In this document: positions 1 to 12,379 of the stretch, in pieces
Position numbering within the stretch: position 1 is the first letter of the stretch
How the letters are laid out: each line of letters starts with the position of its first letter
Source of the DNA: Ceratopteris richardii
Taxonomy: Eukaryota > Streptophyta > Polypodiopsida > Polypodiales > Pteridaceae
Assembly: GCA_020310875.1 (NCBI GenBank)
Contig: CM035406.1
Span: 225,345,942 to 225,409,941 of the forward strand
DNA length: 64,000 nt
Reading direction: 5' to 3'
Program-made: the position numbers and the translations under genes
The notes under the pieces: generated by a model
The model's input: the letters and a program-made list of their open reading frames with translations, nothing else
Databases searched by the model: none
Told to the model about the DNA's origin: nothing

Positions 1-215
<215 letters not shown>

Positions 216-1217
216 TGAGAGTGCGACTATGAATGCGATTGTGATAGCTCAAGGGTGGTCAGGAGCTAGAGGCTTTGTCAAGAAGCTATTGTACAAAGCT
301 ATTGTAACCATTGATTCATATCTATAATATCAGAATTCTTCCTTCTCTGCATCATATTTGTTTCTACTCTTCCACATCAGATTTTCTCTTACCTTGTGTA
401 ATCTTTGTGTTCTTCTCTCCTCTGTTATTATATTTTTGTGTAGGATACCTTATAATATTGCAAGCGTATGCATGGCTTAATTGATGTGCTCATATGTGAA
501 CATTTGAATGTAATATGTCTATGTCAATATTATGTGTAAACCAACTTGGGTAATGATTACCCTAAATAGTTATCCTAAATAATTATGAGACCATCTATGT
601 AGTTGTAGTGGAAATATAAACCCTATGGGTAAGTATGATACCTTATATATTTACTTAGAAAAAAACTTTCCTTCAGTGTGTAAGATTGTGTGATCCTTAG
701 CACTAATGTCTATGTATATGCTTGAACTTATATGCCTAAAATTAGGGTTATAAAGTGTATATAGGTAAACCCTATTTGAATGTATATAAAATGTGGCTAT
801 ATACATATCTGTGCATAGGTTAATGTGCATTTAGGCCTTATGAGTGTCTTTATGTTTATCAGGAATATAATATATATATTAGAATGTGTGTTTCTATGTT
901 TTGTATGATGTGTCTTTTTTAAATATTCGATTTAAAATGTGTTAGTCTATGTTAGAAATTGCACTAACATATGGATGAGTTGTATTTAATGTAATTAATA
1001 AAGAACATTTAATATAGTCAATTAATCTTACTAAATTTAATATTTATTTTAATATATATAATATAAATAGTGTATTACATGTGAGTTTAGTATATGTGTG
1101 CGTGAATAGCACGCACGTGAGAATGTATACATGTCTATTTACGTTTGGAAGTGTATGTGTTTGATTATAAATAAGTGACTAGCAGTCTACATTGTTTTCA
1201 AATGCTTATTTTGCAGG
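216..1217. other. AT-rich stretch, no gene seen
   Basis: No coding signal on either strand. The stretch is AT-rich, with short stop-dense frames. It ends in a pyrimidine-rich AATGCTTATTTTGCAG (1201-1216), which looks like an intron 3' end and recurs exactly at 3568-3583. Confidence 0.5.
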
Positions 1218-2273
1218 TGTGTACGGGAGAGAGAGAGAAGAGAGGAAGGGAGAGTGTGAGAAGGAGATTATGTCATATCTCCTTTCTCTGCTTCCTTTCT
1301 CGTCAACAAAATCCCCCCCCCCCACCCTTTTCCCTTTCTTTCATTTAGTTTTGTCCACTACACGCACAGAGAAGGAGAGAGAGAGAGAATCCGTTTCTCT
1401 GCCCTCTTCCCGATGACTACACAAATTGTGGTCATATACACGTAGAGCATGACAGAGAAAGAGAGAGACAGAGAGAGAGACTAAAAAGCCACTCAGGCTT
1501 CTGTGTCAGATGCACATCGATGTTCTGTAGATGCATGCAACTCAGGGGGAGAGAGAGAGAGAGCCAGAGAGAGAGAGAGAGAATGCAGAGGGTCTCTTCT
1601 GCTCTTGAACCACAATCCTCGTGAGGAAGAAGGACAGATCATCTCTGTTTTTGGGTATGGCCCTATTGTCGCTGAAGCGAGTGCTATTATCTGAGTGCGA
1701 GGTGCATCACTTCCGAACTCTATGGATTGGATTCTCCCATGAGAGCTTTAGACAAGCATGCTTCTGTCGGCTCTTCATCTCCTTATGCAAGGGAAGATGT
1801 TCCCGAGGACAAGCTCCAACTCAAGCTTCAGACGACTGTCGAGAAACAAGATTATGTGAAAACGTTTAGAGTTTCATGTTTTCTAGAGAGAGAGAGAGAG
1901 AGAGAAAGAGAAACAGAAACAGAGAGAGAGAGGTAGAGAGAGAAGGAGAGGAGATATGTGTTTTTTCTTGACGCCTGCATAGATGTGTCGTTTGATTCAT
2001 TTGGGCACCATGGCTGAGAGGCCCAAGAATGTTGGAATTCTTTCCATGGATTTCTATTTTCATGCAACTTCAATCCTCTAAGATGCACTAGAGGATTTTT
2101 ATGGAGCAAGCAAGGGAACGTATACAATCGGGCTTGGATAGGATCGGTTGGCTTTCTATTTAGAACTTGAAGATGTCATACCAATGAGCTTGTATATGGT
2201 TTAGCCCCTTCTCCAAAACGCTAATGTTGAATCCAGTCAAGCTCGAAGGCTCGTTGTTCTACAATTGCAAAGA

Positions 2274-2304
<31 letters not shown>

Positions 2305-2520
2305 GTAGGTAGGTTCCGAAGCAAGATAGATGCCCCTCGACTGAAGGAGATCCCTCAGGTGAAGAAATGCCTTGATATTGCACAAAGAAATAGAGGAGAA
2401 GGAGCTACAGAGAGACAGAGAGAAAGAGAGAAATGTAGGTGGAGATGGACAAGCACATGCACAGAACAAATGGCAGAGAAAAGCAATGATACAGAGGATG
2501 AGAGAGAGAGTATGTTCTTC
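1218..2520. repeat. GA-rich simple-repeat zone
   Basis: Separate (GA)n runs lie around 1226-1260, 1370-1390, 1450-1482, 1548-1584, 1886-1944, 2268-2306, 2406-2436 and 2498-2512, with unique sequence between them. The small frames crossing them are Arg/Glu- or Ser/Leu-rich translations of the repeat and resemble no protein family. A run of nine or more C sits near 1312-1322. Confidence 0.8.
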
Positions 2521-4380
2521 TAAATCAGACTATGTTTTAGTCAACGTTTAGGAGCACTTTGTACATTTTTTATGCTCTTGATTTTGATAGTTTCCTATAT
2601 GATAACAATGGGAAGATTTAAGTACATCTGCGATTCTAATGCTCATAGTTACAAGCTGCTTCTTAATGGAGGTAAGCGTCTCACAGATAGGAGAAGTCAT
2701 TACTCCCTAAATATAAATCGTGTCATAAAAAATTTTAATCCGCTTGAATAGCAAGTACCATGAAGGTACCATTCTCTACTTATTTTCGGTCATCATTGTT
2801 GCTAAAACCACAGACGATGGATACTTAGGTTTCAATCATAACAAAGCTGATAGCTCGAAAGAACGAAATATATTTCTTTGGATGAGAACATTGTAATTTG
2901 TAATGAGATTATTTGTGGATACTTGAGCCTTTTGATAGTTTTTTACATATGAATTGAAGTTATTACTATCAAAGCTCTTACATTTAATCCTTACGAGGAT
3001 TGAAGATCAGACATATGCTGCAACGACCGATTATGTGTACTCCTATAGTCTACAGAAACCCAATAGTTTAGTTTTGTAATGCTTTTTCCACGAAGAACTT
3101 AATTTCTACAGTATTTCTGTGAGAAATACTTCTATTTTTATTTTGCGTGCCAAAGATCATGAAATGCTTGTTTAACCAGGAGGATGATAGATACTTGAGT
3201 CTCTTGATACTTTTTAGCAAGGAATTCAAGGTACTATTTTCAGAGGATTATGACATTTAGTCCTTATTGAGGGAAGTGAATCAACATCCCTTTCGTTACA
3301 TCAAAATTTGCACGTCATCCTACGTTTCTTATGCACGTATGCATGAGAATGTAAGAATGCATATGTGCATAAGAGCATGCATGCCGATGATGTGTGCATG
3401 TAAATGAGATGCATAGACAAATGATTACATGCATGTTTTTGAGGTGTATGAATATATGTTAGAAATTCAAACGTATGTATGCTAATGAATTTTATATGAA
3501 ATAAATATTGAAAAACAATAGAAAAGAGTATATTTTGCTTCGTAAAATGTACTTATATTTCTTTCCTAATGCTTATTTTGCAGCGCATTAAAGCACATCT
3601 GATATTGAAGAGGATTAAGAATAGGAAGGTATAGATCCTTGCAGAAGATCACAACTGCATTCCCTCAAATCCTTCTATCTAGAATTTTCTAGCAATCAAG
3701 ATTTCGATCCAATTACACACAACTTAATCTCTTGTATTTTCATGATATGTATATGGTCGTTTTGTTATAGTTTTTATTTCATCCTTACAAACATGAATGT
3801 TACCATCTCGTTTAGATAAACTTACCTTATAACTTTTACTTACATTTTCCTACTTTGTATAGAGTTATTTTGTTCATTTTACAAACATGAATGTTTTCAT
3901 CTCATCTAAAAATGAAAACAAGGTTTTGCATGTAGTCAAATGATGTTTGTCATTTACATAGACCACTAGAATACAAACCAACATCTTTCACAGCACTATT
4001 TTGATATTAAGGACCTCAAGCACACGAAAGACCACCTGGCATGTAGTCACACAGTAAGACCATTGAAAAACATGAACTGATCCACTTGGTGGTATTCGTG
4101 CATGCCCGGACAATGCAGTTTCGGGAAAGTGAAATTTCACATTTTACTAAAGAAATTGTTAAAGGTTTAAATATTCTATAGAGCAGAAAGGTCCTAAAGA
4201 GTAGAAAAAAATGCAAATACAAGAGGTCTTGAAGAAATTTCATTGGAAAGCTGAAATCTGAAGCAAACAACAAAAAAAGGCATCAGAGAATTACTTCAAG
4301 TCATTCCCAAGAGTAAATATCTACAAAAGGTAACTTTCTTTAATCTCAAAATCATAGGTTGTAGCCGAAACAAGAAGACC
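2521..4380. other. Unassigned stretch with a diverged local duplication
   Basis: No supported gene. Two segments of about 100 bp, 2917-3013 and 3189-3288, share a run of matching phrases (ATACTTGAG, TTTTGATAGTTTTT-like, ACATTTA-TCCTTA) and look like an old duplication with an offset near 272 bp. The part from 3330 to 3440 is rich in ATGCAT/GCATGC words. Confidence 0.45.
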
Positions 4381-4403
4381 ATGGTAGATCATATCTCTAT
4401 TTG

Positions 4404-4830
4404 ACAAATTAGATAGAGATAAATATCTTGCTTGGGTAATGAGAATGAAAGCCTTACTTATGAGTAAGGATCTTATGATATATCTGATAGCTGAAGAAGA
4501 AAATCCTTTACTTGAATATAATAATTGATGAAAGAAAGAAGAGCTAGAAGATTTGAAGCTATTGTAGAAGACAGATGCAAGTGCAAGAGCCTACATGTAG
4601 AACACTATCACCTTTCATTTGCTACCTCACATTAGAGATTTAGAAATAGCTGAAGACATATGGAATGCATTGAAAGATCACTTCCAAAACACTACTAAAG
4701 TTAGGAAGGCTAGCTTATGGTCAGTGTTCACAACATTCAAGAATAAGCAAATCGAAAACATTAGTGATTATGTCACTAATAAGAAGGACTTGGCAGATAG
4801 TGTTGGAAGTATAGATGAAGATATTTAAGA
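4404..4830 (+). pseudogene. copia A gag remnant
   Basis: The frame starting near 4404 reads as the N-terminal gag of copia elements (FDKLDRDKYLAWVMRMKALL, with the usual aromatic-rich 'Y..W...M...L' pattern). After stops, the frame at 4619-4828 gives the UBN2-type segment (AEDIWNALKDHFQ and TNKKDLADSV). Gag normally forms the virus-like particle that packages element RNA in the cytoplasm. There is no intact start and no zinc knuckle. The protease region between this and integrase is largely missing. Confidence 0.7.
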
Positions 4831-4959
4831 TCATAGGTTGATTGCACAATTACTTGCAAGGTTGAGAGCAGATGAAAGGTGGATACCTTTTGTACTTTCG
4901 AGTAAACTTTCATTAAGTCATTTTGTACCATATCCAAATCAATTCCTAGGACTACCAAA

Positions 4960-6180
4960 TGTGGAGAACCAAGACATGTTCTATAAGAAGCATGCCAAAT
5001 GAGAAAAACACATAAACTACCATTTCAAAAGAAAGGATCCAAGCATGATGGATTACAAGAGCTCATCCATACAAATGTATCAGGACCAACAAAATAAGGA
5101 TCAATGAATGGCTCTAGGTATTATGCTCTTTTTTTTTATGATGCTACAAGATGGATAACTCTTTATGTTTTGAAGGAAAGATCAGAAGTTTTTGGAGCTT
5201 TCAAACATTTTTGTGCATATGCAAAAAGGGTTACAGGTCAAAAGCTCAAGGGAACAAGTTCTGATGGAGTGGTACAATACTTCTCTCAAGAATTCAATGG
5301 TTATCTTTGGAATGTAGGTATTAAGAGAGAAATAACTTGGAGGTACACACCTCAACAAAACGGGGTGGTATAAAGGAGAAATATGACTTTGGTTGAGTTT
5401 TCTAGGGCAATCTTAAAGGAAAAGAACTGTCCAAATTATCAATGGGCTGAGGTTGTGAATAAAGCTACATATCTTGGGAATAGATTACCATGTACAACTT
5501 TAAATGGGATGATCCTATATGAAGCATGGTGGGGTAAGAAACCAACACTAGATCATTGCAAGGTGTTTTGATCAATTGCATATTCTTATGTACCATCACA
5601 ACTTAGACATAAGCTTGAACCAAAGGCTGAAAAATATGTGTTCATTGCGTATGATGAAAGAACATGGGTTATAGGTTTTGGAATCCTCTTACCAAACAAA
5701 TTCTTGTTTCTAGGGATGTGACATTTGATAAACAAAAGAGTTGGTATGCAGGACAAAGTCATAACATCAAAGCATTTGAAGACGAGGTAAGAAGTGAGAG
5801 AGGTAAACCAAATATGGAGGTAAATGGAGATGAAGATCATATGCAATCAAGCAATCCAGAGTTTAATCGTCAAGGAGAAGTGAAGATGCACCTATGTTTG
5901 ATGAAGAAGTGTATTTAGATACACATGAAGAATGTGAACCAAGAAGATCAAACCAATTAACAAGACAACCAACAAGGTATTCTTATGATACTTTATATGA
6001 ATCAAAAAAGCTATGTTTATATGGCCAAAGAAGAAGAAGAAGAAGAACATCGGAGTTATGATGAAGAAAAATGCAAGAAACATTGGGAAGAAGCAATGAA
6101 GGAAGAGCTCAGTGCACTTGAGAACAACAAGACTTGAGAACTTGTTCCAAAACCAAATGGTAAGAAAGTGATTTGAAATA
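4960..6180 (+). pseudogene. copia A integrase remnant
   Basis: A GAG-pre-integrase CxxC segment with MRKTHKLPFQKKG-like sequence lies near 4980-5040. The rve core follows in the frame 5104-5373 (GSRYYALFFYDATRWITLYV, SSDGVVQYF, YTPQQNGVV) and 5383-5571 (NCPNYQWAEVV, LDHCKVF). In an active copia integrase the catalytic triad lies in T-D, SD-GGE and NG-AER contexts. Here the third acidic box is broken by a stop right after QQNGVV, and the SDGG box has become SDGV. The C-terminal integrase tail (FWNPLTKQILVSRDVTFD) is readable at 5680-5730. Confidence 0.8.
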
Positions 6181-7500
6181 ACTAGAAATGGATATATATA
6201 TATGATGAAGTATATGTGGAGAAACCTCAAGGGTTTGCAAATTTCAGATGTCCAAATTATGTTTGCAGATTGAGAAGAGCACTCTATGGGTGAAAGCAAT
6301 CTCCAAGGGCTTGGAACTATAGGCTTATGAAGTATCTTAGTGATCTTGTATATCAAAGCTCAAAGGTAGATGAAAGTATAATTATCAAAAGAATAGATGA
6401 AATTATAATCTACATTTGTATTTATGCAGATGACATTTTAATCATAGGTACCTCAAATGAAGGAATCAAGGAAGTAGAGATTTTACTTGAGAAGGAATTC
6501 ATGATAAGTGATCTAGGAAAGCTGTCATCTTGTCTTGGAATGGAAATCACTTATGAAGATCATGGCATATATGTATCACAAGAAAGGTATCTTATGAGTC
6601 TATTGAGGAATTTTTACATGGAGAGTTGTAGAGAGCCTTCAACTCCAATTGAAGTCAATCATAAGATTATCATATATGATGGTTCAGAGTTCAAGGACAT
6701 GAGGAAATGTCAATCTTTAGTGGGAATTTTGATTTATGCTACACTAACAAGACTTGATCTCAGTTATGGAGTGGGAGTCCTCTCACAATTCATGCATTGT
6801 CCAAAGAATCAACATTGGATTGTAGGTCAAAGCATTCTCATATATATCAAAGGAACTATAAAGGAAGGATTATATTAACCTATTACCTCAAACAAAAAGT
6901 TGAGAGTAGATAGTGACCGAGATTGGGTAGGAGGTCAAGATGATAGAAGATCAACACATTGATACATGGTATACATAGGCGACAAGCTTTTGACTTGGTG
7001 TTCAAAGAAATAATATATAGTGGCATTATCATCAACTGAAGCAGACTACAAAGGGCTTCTCATATAGTGACCCAGATTGGGTAAGAAGTCAAGATGATAG
7101 AAGACAAACACATGGATACATGGTATACGTAGGTGATAAGCTTGTGAGCTAGTGTAACAATATATAGTGGATTATCATCAACTAAAGCAGAATACAAAGG
7201 CCTTGTGGAAGCAGCTAAAGAAGTAATGTGAATGAATACCTTGTTCAAAAGCTTGGGCATTGATCAAGGAATACCAATAATACATGGACATAATATTTGC
7301 TCATTATATCTTGTAGCAAATCTAGTATTTCATGCAAGAACAAAGCATATAGAGATTCAATATTAATTCATGAGAGAAAAGGTAATGCTGAAAGAACTTG
7401 AAGTCGTGTATACTCCTACAAAAGATCAGATAGCAGATATCATGACAAAAAGCTTGGATGGAGTGAAGACATGTAGATTCAAAAGGATGGCGGGAATAAA
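6181..7500 (+). pseudogene. copia A reverse transcriptase and RNase H remnant
   Basis: The frame at 6327-6878 carries RT palm to thumb: IYADDILIIG is the catalytic box (YADD instead of the usual YVDD), followed by ISDLGKLSSCLGMEI and a YVSQERYLMSLL-like connection. Upstream fingers are degraded around 6200-6320 (ALYG-K and SPRAW). RNase H motifs follow at 6900-7500 (S-RDWVGGQDDRRST, ALSSTEADYKGL, HARTKHIEIQY-like). The RNase H part from 6913 is present twice in tandem (6913-7066 and 7067-7215). No frame is open throughout. Confidence 0.8.
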
Positions 7501-8436
7501 AGAGAAGGAGAATGTATGGAGAAGTGAAAGCATGCTAATTAGTGATTGAAGTGGAGCTTTTAGGGCTTCACTCACTAATTAGACATGAGGACATGAAGAC
7601 ATAAGAGGGAACAAGAAGGATAAAGAGCTATGGAAGTAACATACTTAGAAAATCATGCCTATGTGAAGGGACAAATTCACACATGTAATATAGTGTCAAG
7701 TTAGAGATCCATTCTAGTTGAGAACATCTAGAATTAGCTGCTTTGAGTTTAGTAGCACATAGAAAAAATGTACATAATTTATTTTGATAGAACGAAATGT
7801 AGAGCAAGTCGATTTTGTAAGTCCTATGTGAGTAGAGAGGCAGTCCGGTTAATTCTGAGAGAGATGATGATGAGAGGTCACATAGAGTAGATTTTTCTAT
7901 GGCTATGAGTAGAATAAGGTTAGGCCATTTTGTACACATCTTTTCTAATAGTAAACACATGTTTGTGTAAAATGACTTGAGCCAATTCTCGTTTCTGAAG
8001 ATATTTAAGTGATTTCATAAGTGTATAAAGGTAGTTGAAGTTATGAGTTTTCTAGCACACATTTCTCAGATCATCTCAGAGTGGAAGTACAGTGTAATAT
8101 TCTTCGTGAGGGTTATGTTGAAGCTATAATAGTGAGCTACAATCAACCAAAAGATCTTTACAAAAAGGGATGCGTCCTTAGAGAAATGAGTCTAATGGTG
8201 AAGCCATGCCAAATCGATGAAGGTAATTCTAAGTTTTCAAACATAGTGTAACTTCTGAAGATATTTCAAGTTACTAACAAGCTATTACATGAAGTTTTTC
8301 CTTGGCATGTGTTGCTTAATATATTGAAGATATCCTATGATAATTAAGCATAAGAATCTTTAAGATTCAACTCAAATCAGAGAAGAATTCGAGTTAGAAG
8401 AAAAGGTGCACTTTCAAGAAAGTGAAATTTCACATT
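7501..8436 (+). repeat. Probable 3' LTR of copia A
   Basis: The RNase H remnant is followed at about 7498-7511 by a purine run (AAAAGAGAAGGAGAA) that can serve as polypurine tract, then TG (near 7513) and about 920 bp of non-coding sequence ending in the shared motif at 8418-8436. No second copy is recognisable upstream of gag, so the LTR call rests on position and the purine tract only. Confidence 0.45.
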
Positions 8437-10830
8437 CCTTATTTTTTTGCACCATACCATTCATACAAGCATTTTTAAGTATGCATTTGATAGATTTAAT
8501 TACATAGCCTTGCATAGACACTTTTCTTCCTGTCCCATGCACATAATAAATGACGCTAATCATACACATGTAAGATGAATTTATCTTTGAAGTAGAAAAC
8601 AGGTACTTTTTAGCCTATTGAGGGCGATCTACAAGTTTGGTGGAGGTGAGTATCATAGAGAATTCCGTCTCTATTCCTTATGGAAGTACACAAACTCATT
8701 GTTACAAGCAAATCCACAAGATCAATTTAATAATACTAGAAGAAGTCATCATTCATTCGCACTTTGGAAGGACGGATACACTAAACCAATAGAAGATTGC
8801 TCGTCTTTGATGCTCTCAATCTCCACTCTTATTGAAGTCAAAATCAATGTATAGTGTTTTGATGTGGACGGAATTCGATTCAGGATGGGATATATTTCAA
8901 GGAATCTAGAGAAGGAGTTCTCACCAAAACCTTGAAGTCGATGAAGGAAATGTGAATAAACCATGTTCAGAAGAGAAAAAAACTTAAATTATGTGTCATC
9001 CTCAAATTATTTTTTGATAAATTTGACAAAAGAAGTGGCCCACATCTTTTGATACATTTCCAGAAAGCTTTCATTAAAAAAAAATGCAATGTTTTTTTAA
9101 GCCTTCACTTTCAAATAAAGTAGGAGATTAATTGGTACAAAGTTTTAATAGTGAAAAGGCAAGAGAAAAGGGAGCGCACTCGCAATCTAGAAATAAGGTC
9201 AGACGAGGAGCACGTAAAAAAAGGGGAGACATCGATAACCACAAAGGGGAAAAGAACCACAAAGGGGAAAAGATATCTGGCTTTGCATGTAGGTTAGTAT
9301 GCAGACACAGAAGGGAATCATCAACAAAAGAGTGCTTCCAACAAATAAAGAGGTGTTGCTAGCAGAGCTGATTGAGGAGAAAGGCAGGCTTTTATTCGAT
9401 TTTTTTGGGGCAAAACTTGAGGAGGAACACTGAATCCAATGCACGCCAATTCTGATGAGTCGTACCACTCACAAAATTCGTATCTCATGAATCACTTATC
9501 CTCAAACGCTGTTCTCTGATGACTCTAATTTAACAATTCAAATTGGACTTGTCATTGAATTTCTTGCGGACGCCTCTAAAGATACACACGGAATTGTGGA
9601 GGATAGGTTGTTATGGGGAGTGCACTTTGCGAGTAGAGAAAACCCCCATGAAGGATTCCAAGACGAAGAGGATGAGTAATTTTCAGAACGCTTCTAGCTT
9701 ATTTGTCGGGTGCCCGATTTTCATGGAAACGTCAAAGAAAGGAGTGGCAATTCTCTCAGGTGTTTTCGAGTAGCAAATCTATGTGAAGGATTGATTATAG
9801 AGGGGAGAATGATTCTGATATGCATTCCTTCAATGTCTAATGAGATTCTGCATCACATAGATGTCATATCTCCTCCATTTTGTTGTAGGAAGGGAGCACC
9901 CTTGGATCTTGTGCAAGAAGAGAATTTGAACACTTCTGTAGATTTTGTCAATTTTTGTATATAGGTGCTGTCTCTGTCCATTCATACCTATCATCCGAAT
10001 ATTCCAATTGGTGTTATTCCATCCACAATTATCAATCAGCTCTATTCCATCCATACTTCTCCATAAGCTTTCGACGTTCTATCTGACTACAATGCTTCGA
10101 TCCTCCGATGCCAAGCTATGACCATGTTTTCAATTTATATTCTACACATTGTGAATGCACGGATAAGCAGAATTGAAGTTTATTTCATGCATTCTAGAAG
10201 TTATATGCTGAGTAAGGTACCTATCCTCTACAGTTGAGATCTCTTTACTTTGCTTTAGAAGTTGAAATACAGTAGTATAAAGGCATGAGCTAACACGCTG
10301 ATGCGATGCATGGTGTAAAGATTCAAGCATGTTTGTCAGATCATCGAGAAATTAAGTTCAACAAATGATATGTGTAAATTTAAATTCTCTGTTTTTTTCC
10401 TTTACCTTCAAAGAATGACGTTTCGATGAGAATATGAGTAAAATAGAGTACAGAAATAGCATTTTTCTTACAAATTCACTTTCACTGTTGTTATAGAACT
10501 TTTCTTAAAACAAAGCTTATGTACAATCTCATGATGATTGTTAAAAGGTTTTGGAATTTAATTATGAAAGAGAATTATAGAGATTTAATTTCATATATGC
10601 ATGAATTCGACATTGCTTTATATTGCTTGAAGTGTGGAAAAGATGGATGTGCACATGGTTTCAATTGATAATTCCAAACATAAAGCTATTCCATTCACCC
10701 TTTTGCAACTAGATTTAGTTATCCTATTTCCAAGGATAACATATGTGAATAAGATTTTATTGTTCATGTTTTACTTCCAAGTGTTATAGTTTTCCTTGCC
10801 AAGTGTAAATGTGATTCACCAAACTTTGCA
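8437..10830. other. Unassigned stretch, no gene seen
   Basis: About 2.4 kb with only short, overlapping frames on both strands (longest below 90 codons). None has recognisable motifs. It may hold old element sequence too decayed to name. Confidence 0.5.
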
Positions 10831-11650
10831 TTTAGCACCCCGTGTGCGCCATCATTAGGATTTGATAGTCGGAGTTGATCCACCCAACAGAGAGCCTTCA
10901 TGACATAAGACTGGATGTGAAATCATTCCACAACATCTTGGTGAGCCCCTAGAGTTAGACACACACTTGGAGTTGTTAATGTGGCTCATCATCACACCAT
11001 CAAGTGGAGAAAAACCAATTCTAGGTACTCAATACTTTTATTTTCATTGCTTGCACATATACTATCATGAAATTGAGAAGAAAATATGTACTTTTCAAAA
11101 TCATACCCCCTTACATATGAATGTAGGAAGAGGTGGCGTGCAAGCCTATTTTGACCATTCAAGATATACACCAAAAGGATCCAACAGATTGAAGAAACAT
11201 TGGATGCCAAAAAAAACATCAAGACGCTCACTCTAGTGATCATAAAAATGGTGTTTCATCTAACATACATGAAATCTCCAAAATTGTGAATAAGAAAGAG
11301 CCATTACAAATGAATACACATGGACTTGAGAAATGTTTGAATGAACAATCACATTCAAATAAAGAAGAACATAAGGCTAAAGAACTAATAGAGAATGAAA
11401 TTATAACTAATAATCAAGAAAGTATGAAAAACCATGAACATGAAAATAAGCTAAAACTAACACCAATAGTTGATAAAATCATGAAACAAATTGGGAGTCA
11501 TTTTGAAGCTTTTTTTGTTCCTTTGGATATGAAAAAGAAAAATAGAAATATAGAAACATTAGATGAAAAAGAAAATCCTTTCATTAAGTTTGAAATGCCT
11601 ACTAATGTGTTTTGAGAGTCTATTTTCTAAGTATGGAAGATGCATATGAA
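10831..11650. other. Unassigned stretch with a 109-codon Asn/Lys/Glu-rich ORF
   Basis: A forward frame at 11286-11615 encodes a hydrophilic 109-residue peptide rich in N, K, E and H. It matches no family I recognise and its composition simply follows the AT-rich sequence. The segment 10831-10925 has weak resemblance to the 3' end of the inner gypsy LTR plus primer site (GTGTGCGCCA, GATCCACCC and GATGTGAAA-TC-TTC in the same order), so this could be a very old relative of that element. Confidence 0.25.
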
Positions 11651-12316
11651 TTTATCCAAATAAATGATATGATCATATGGGAACACTCCCACCATTTTTG
11701 GGATGCATAGAGATAGACTAGTGAGCAGTAAAATGCAGATTTCACACATATGGTAAATCCAATGGACATGCAATTTTGTGAGCATAGACTAGGCTTAGAG
11801 AGATATCCAATGCACTTTGAAACTCTGCAAAAAGTTACACATTGCCTGAGATATGAGCTTCTAAACTTTATTGTTCCCAGTGAGTATAGCAAAGAACAAA
11901 TTACAACCTCATTGGCAATGAACACTTGCAAAATGGGAATAGAATGCTAGAGATATGGAGTAAGCTCTTCAATCTCTACAAATAGGCATGAAATGGGCAC
12001 GAATCAAGCACTCCTTTGGCGACTTCCTTCTTGCTCCTTATATAGCTACTTTTAGGTAGTTTTGAATTTCAATTCAAATGACTTCACCTAAAAGTGATGA
12101 TAGGAATTAGGAAATATTCCCTCAGCTAATGGATTCGTGGTTTTAGGTAGTTAGATCCAAAAACTTTCTTTTTACATCATGGATGACTTAAGCCATTCTT
12201 TCTTTTACAATTACAAGAGATAAAATGTATTCTTTTACAAGAGGTGTTCATATGTCTACACATATGACTACAAATGAACATCATATGAAGCATGTAGGCT
12301 TGGAAAAAATGCACCA
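11651..12316 (-). repeat. Probable 3' LTR of reverse copia D
   Basis: This lies just outside the polypurine tract of the reverse copia. Read on the - strand it would begin TGGTGC (12316) and holds a TATA-like box and, further on, an AATAAA-type signal near 11868-11875. No second copy was found, because the element's 5' part is missing. The lower boundary is not determinable from the sequence. Confidence 0.45.
12038..12044 (-). promoter_or_regulatory. TATA-like box in copia D LTR
   Basis: TATATAA on the - strand, followed by GGAGCAAGAAGGAAG. Its position inside the probable LTR and its orientation agree with a Pol II promoter of the element. Confidence 0.4.
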
Positions 12317-12320
12317 AAAG

Positions 12321-12333
12321 CTCCCCCTCAAGC
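12321..12333 (-). other. Polypurine tract of copia D
   Basis: The - strand reads GGCTTGAGGGGGAG just before the probable LTR start, the classical copia plus-strand primer. The same TTGAGGGGGAG is used by copia F at 57,616-57,628. Confidence 0.7.
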
Positions 12334-12379
12334 CTAACATGCTTGGCCTCCAAATAATTCTTCAATTGTCCTTGATTTT

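Larger units (their letters stand above)
4125..8436 (+). mobile_element. Decayed Ty1/copia element (copia A)
   Basis: A forward copia remnant with gag, integrase, reverse transcriptase and RNase H in that order. A 19-bp motif, GAAAGTGAAATTTCACATT, occurs at 4125-4143 and again at 8418-8436, bracketing the element. It may be the shared LTR terminus (ending in CA), but upstream of it the two flanks no longer align, so the 5' LTR is essentially gone. Many stops and frameshifts make the element inactive. The family is the same as the copia remnant at 27.5-30.0 kb, whose integrase is very similar. Boundaries are approximate. Confidence 0.65.

Noticed and set aside
11286-11615. 109-codon hydrophilic ORF
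   Set aside because: Composition follows the local AT content; no motif, no neighbours supporting a gene. Mentioned only in the stretch description.
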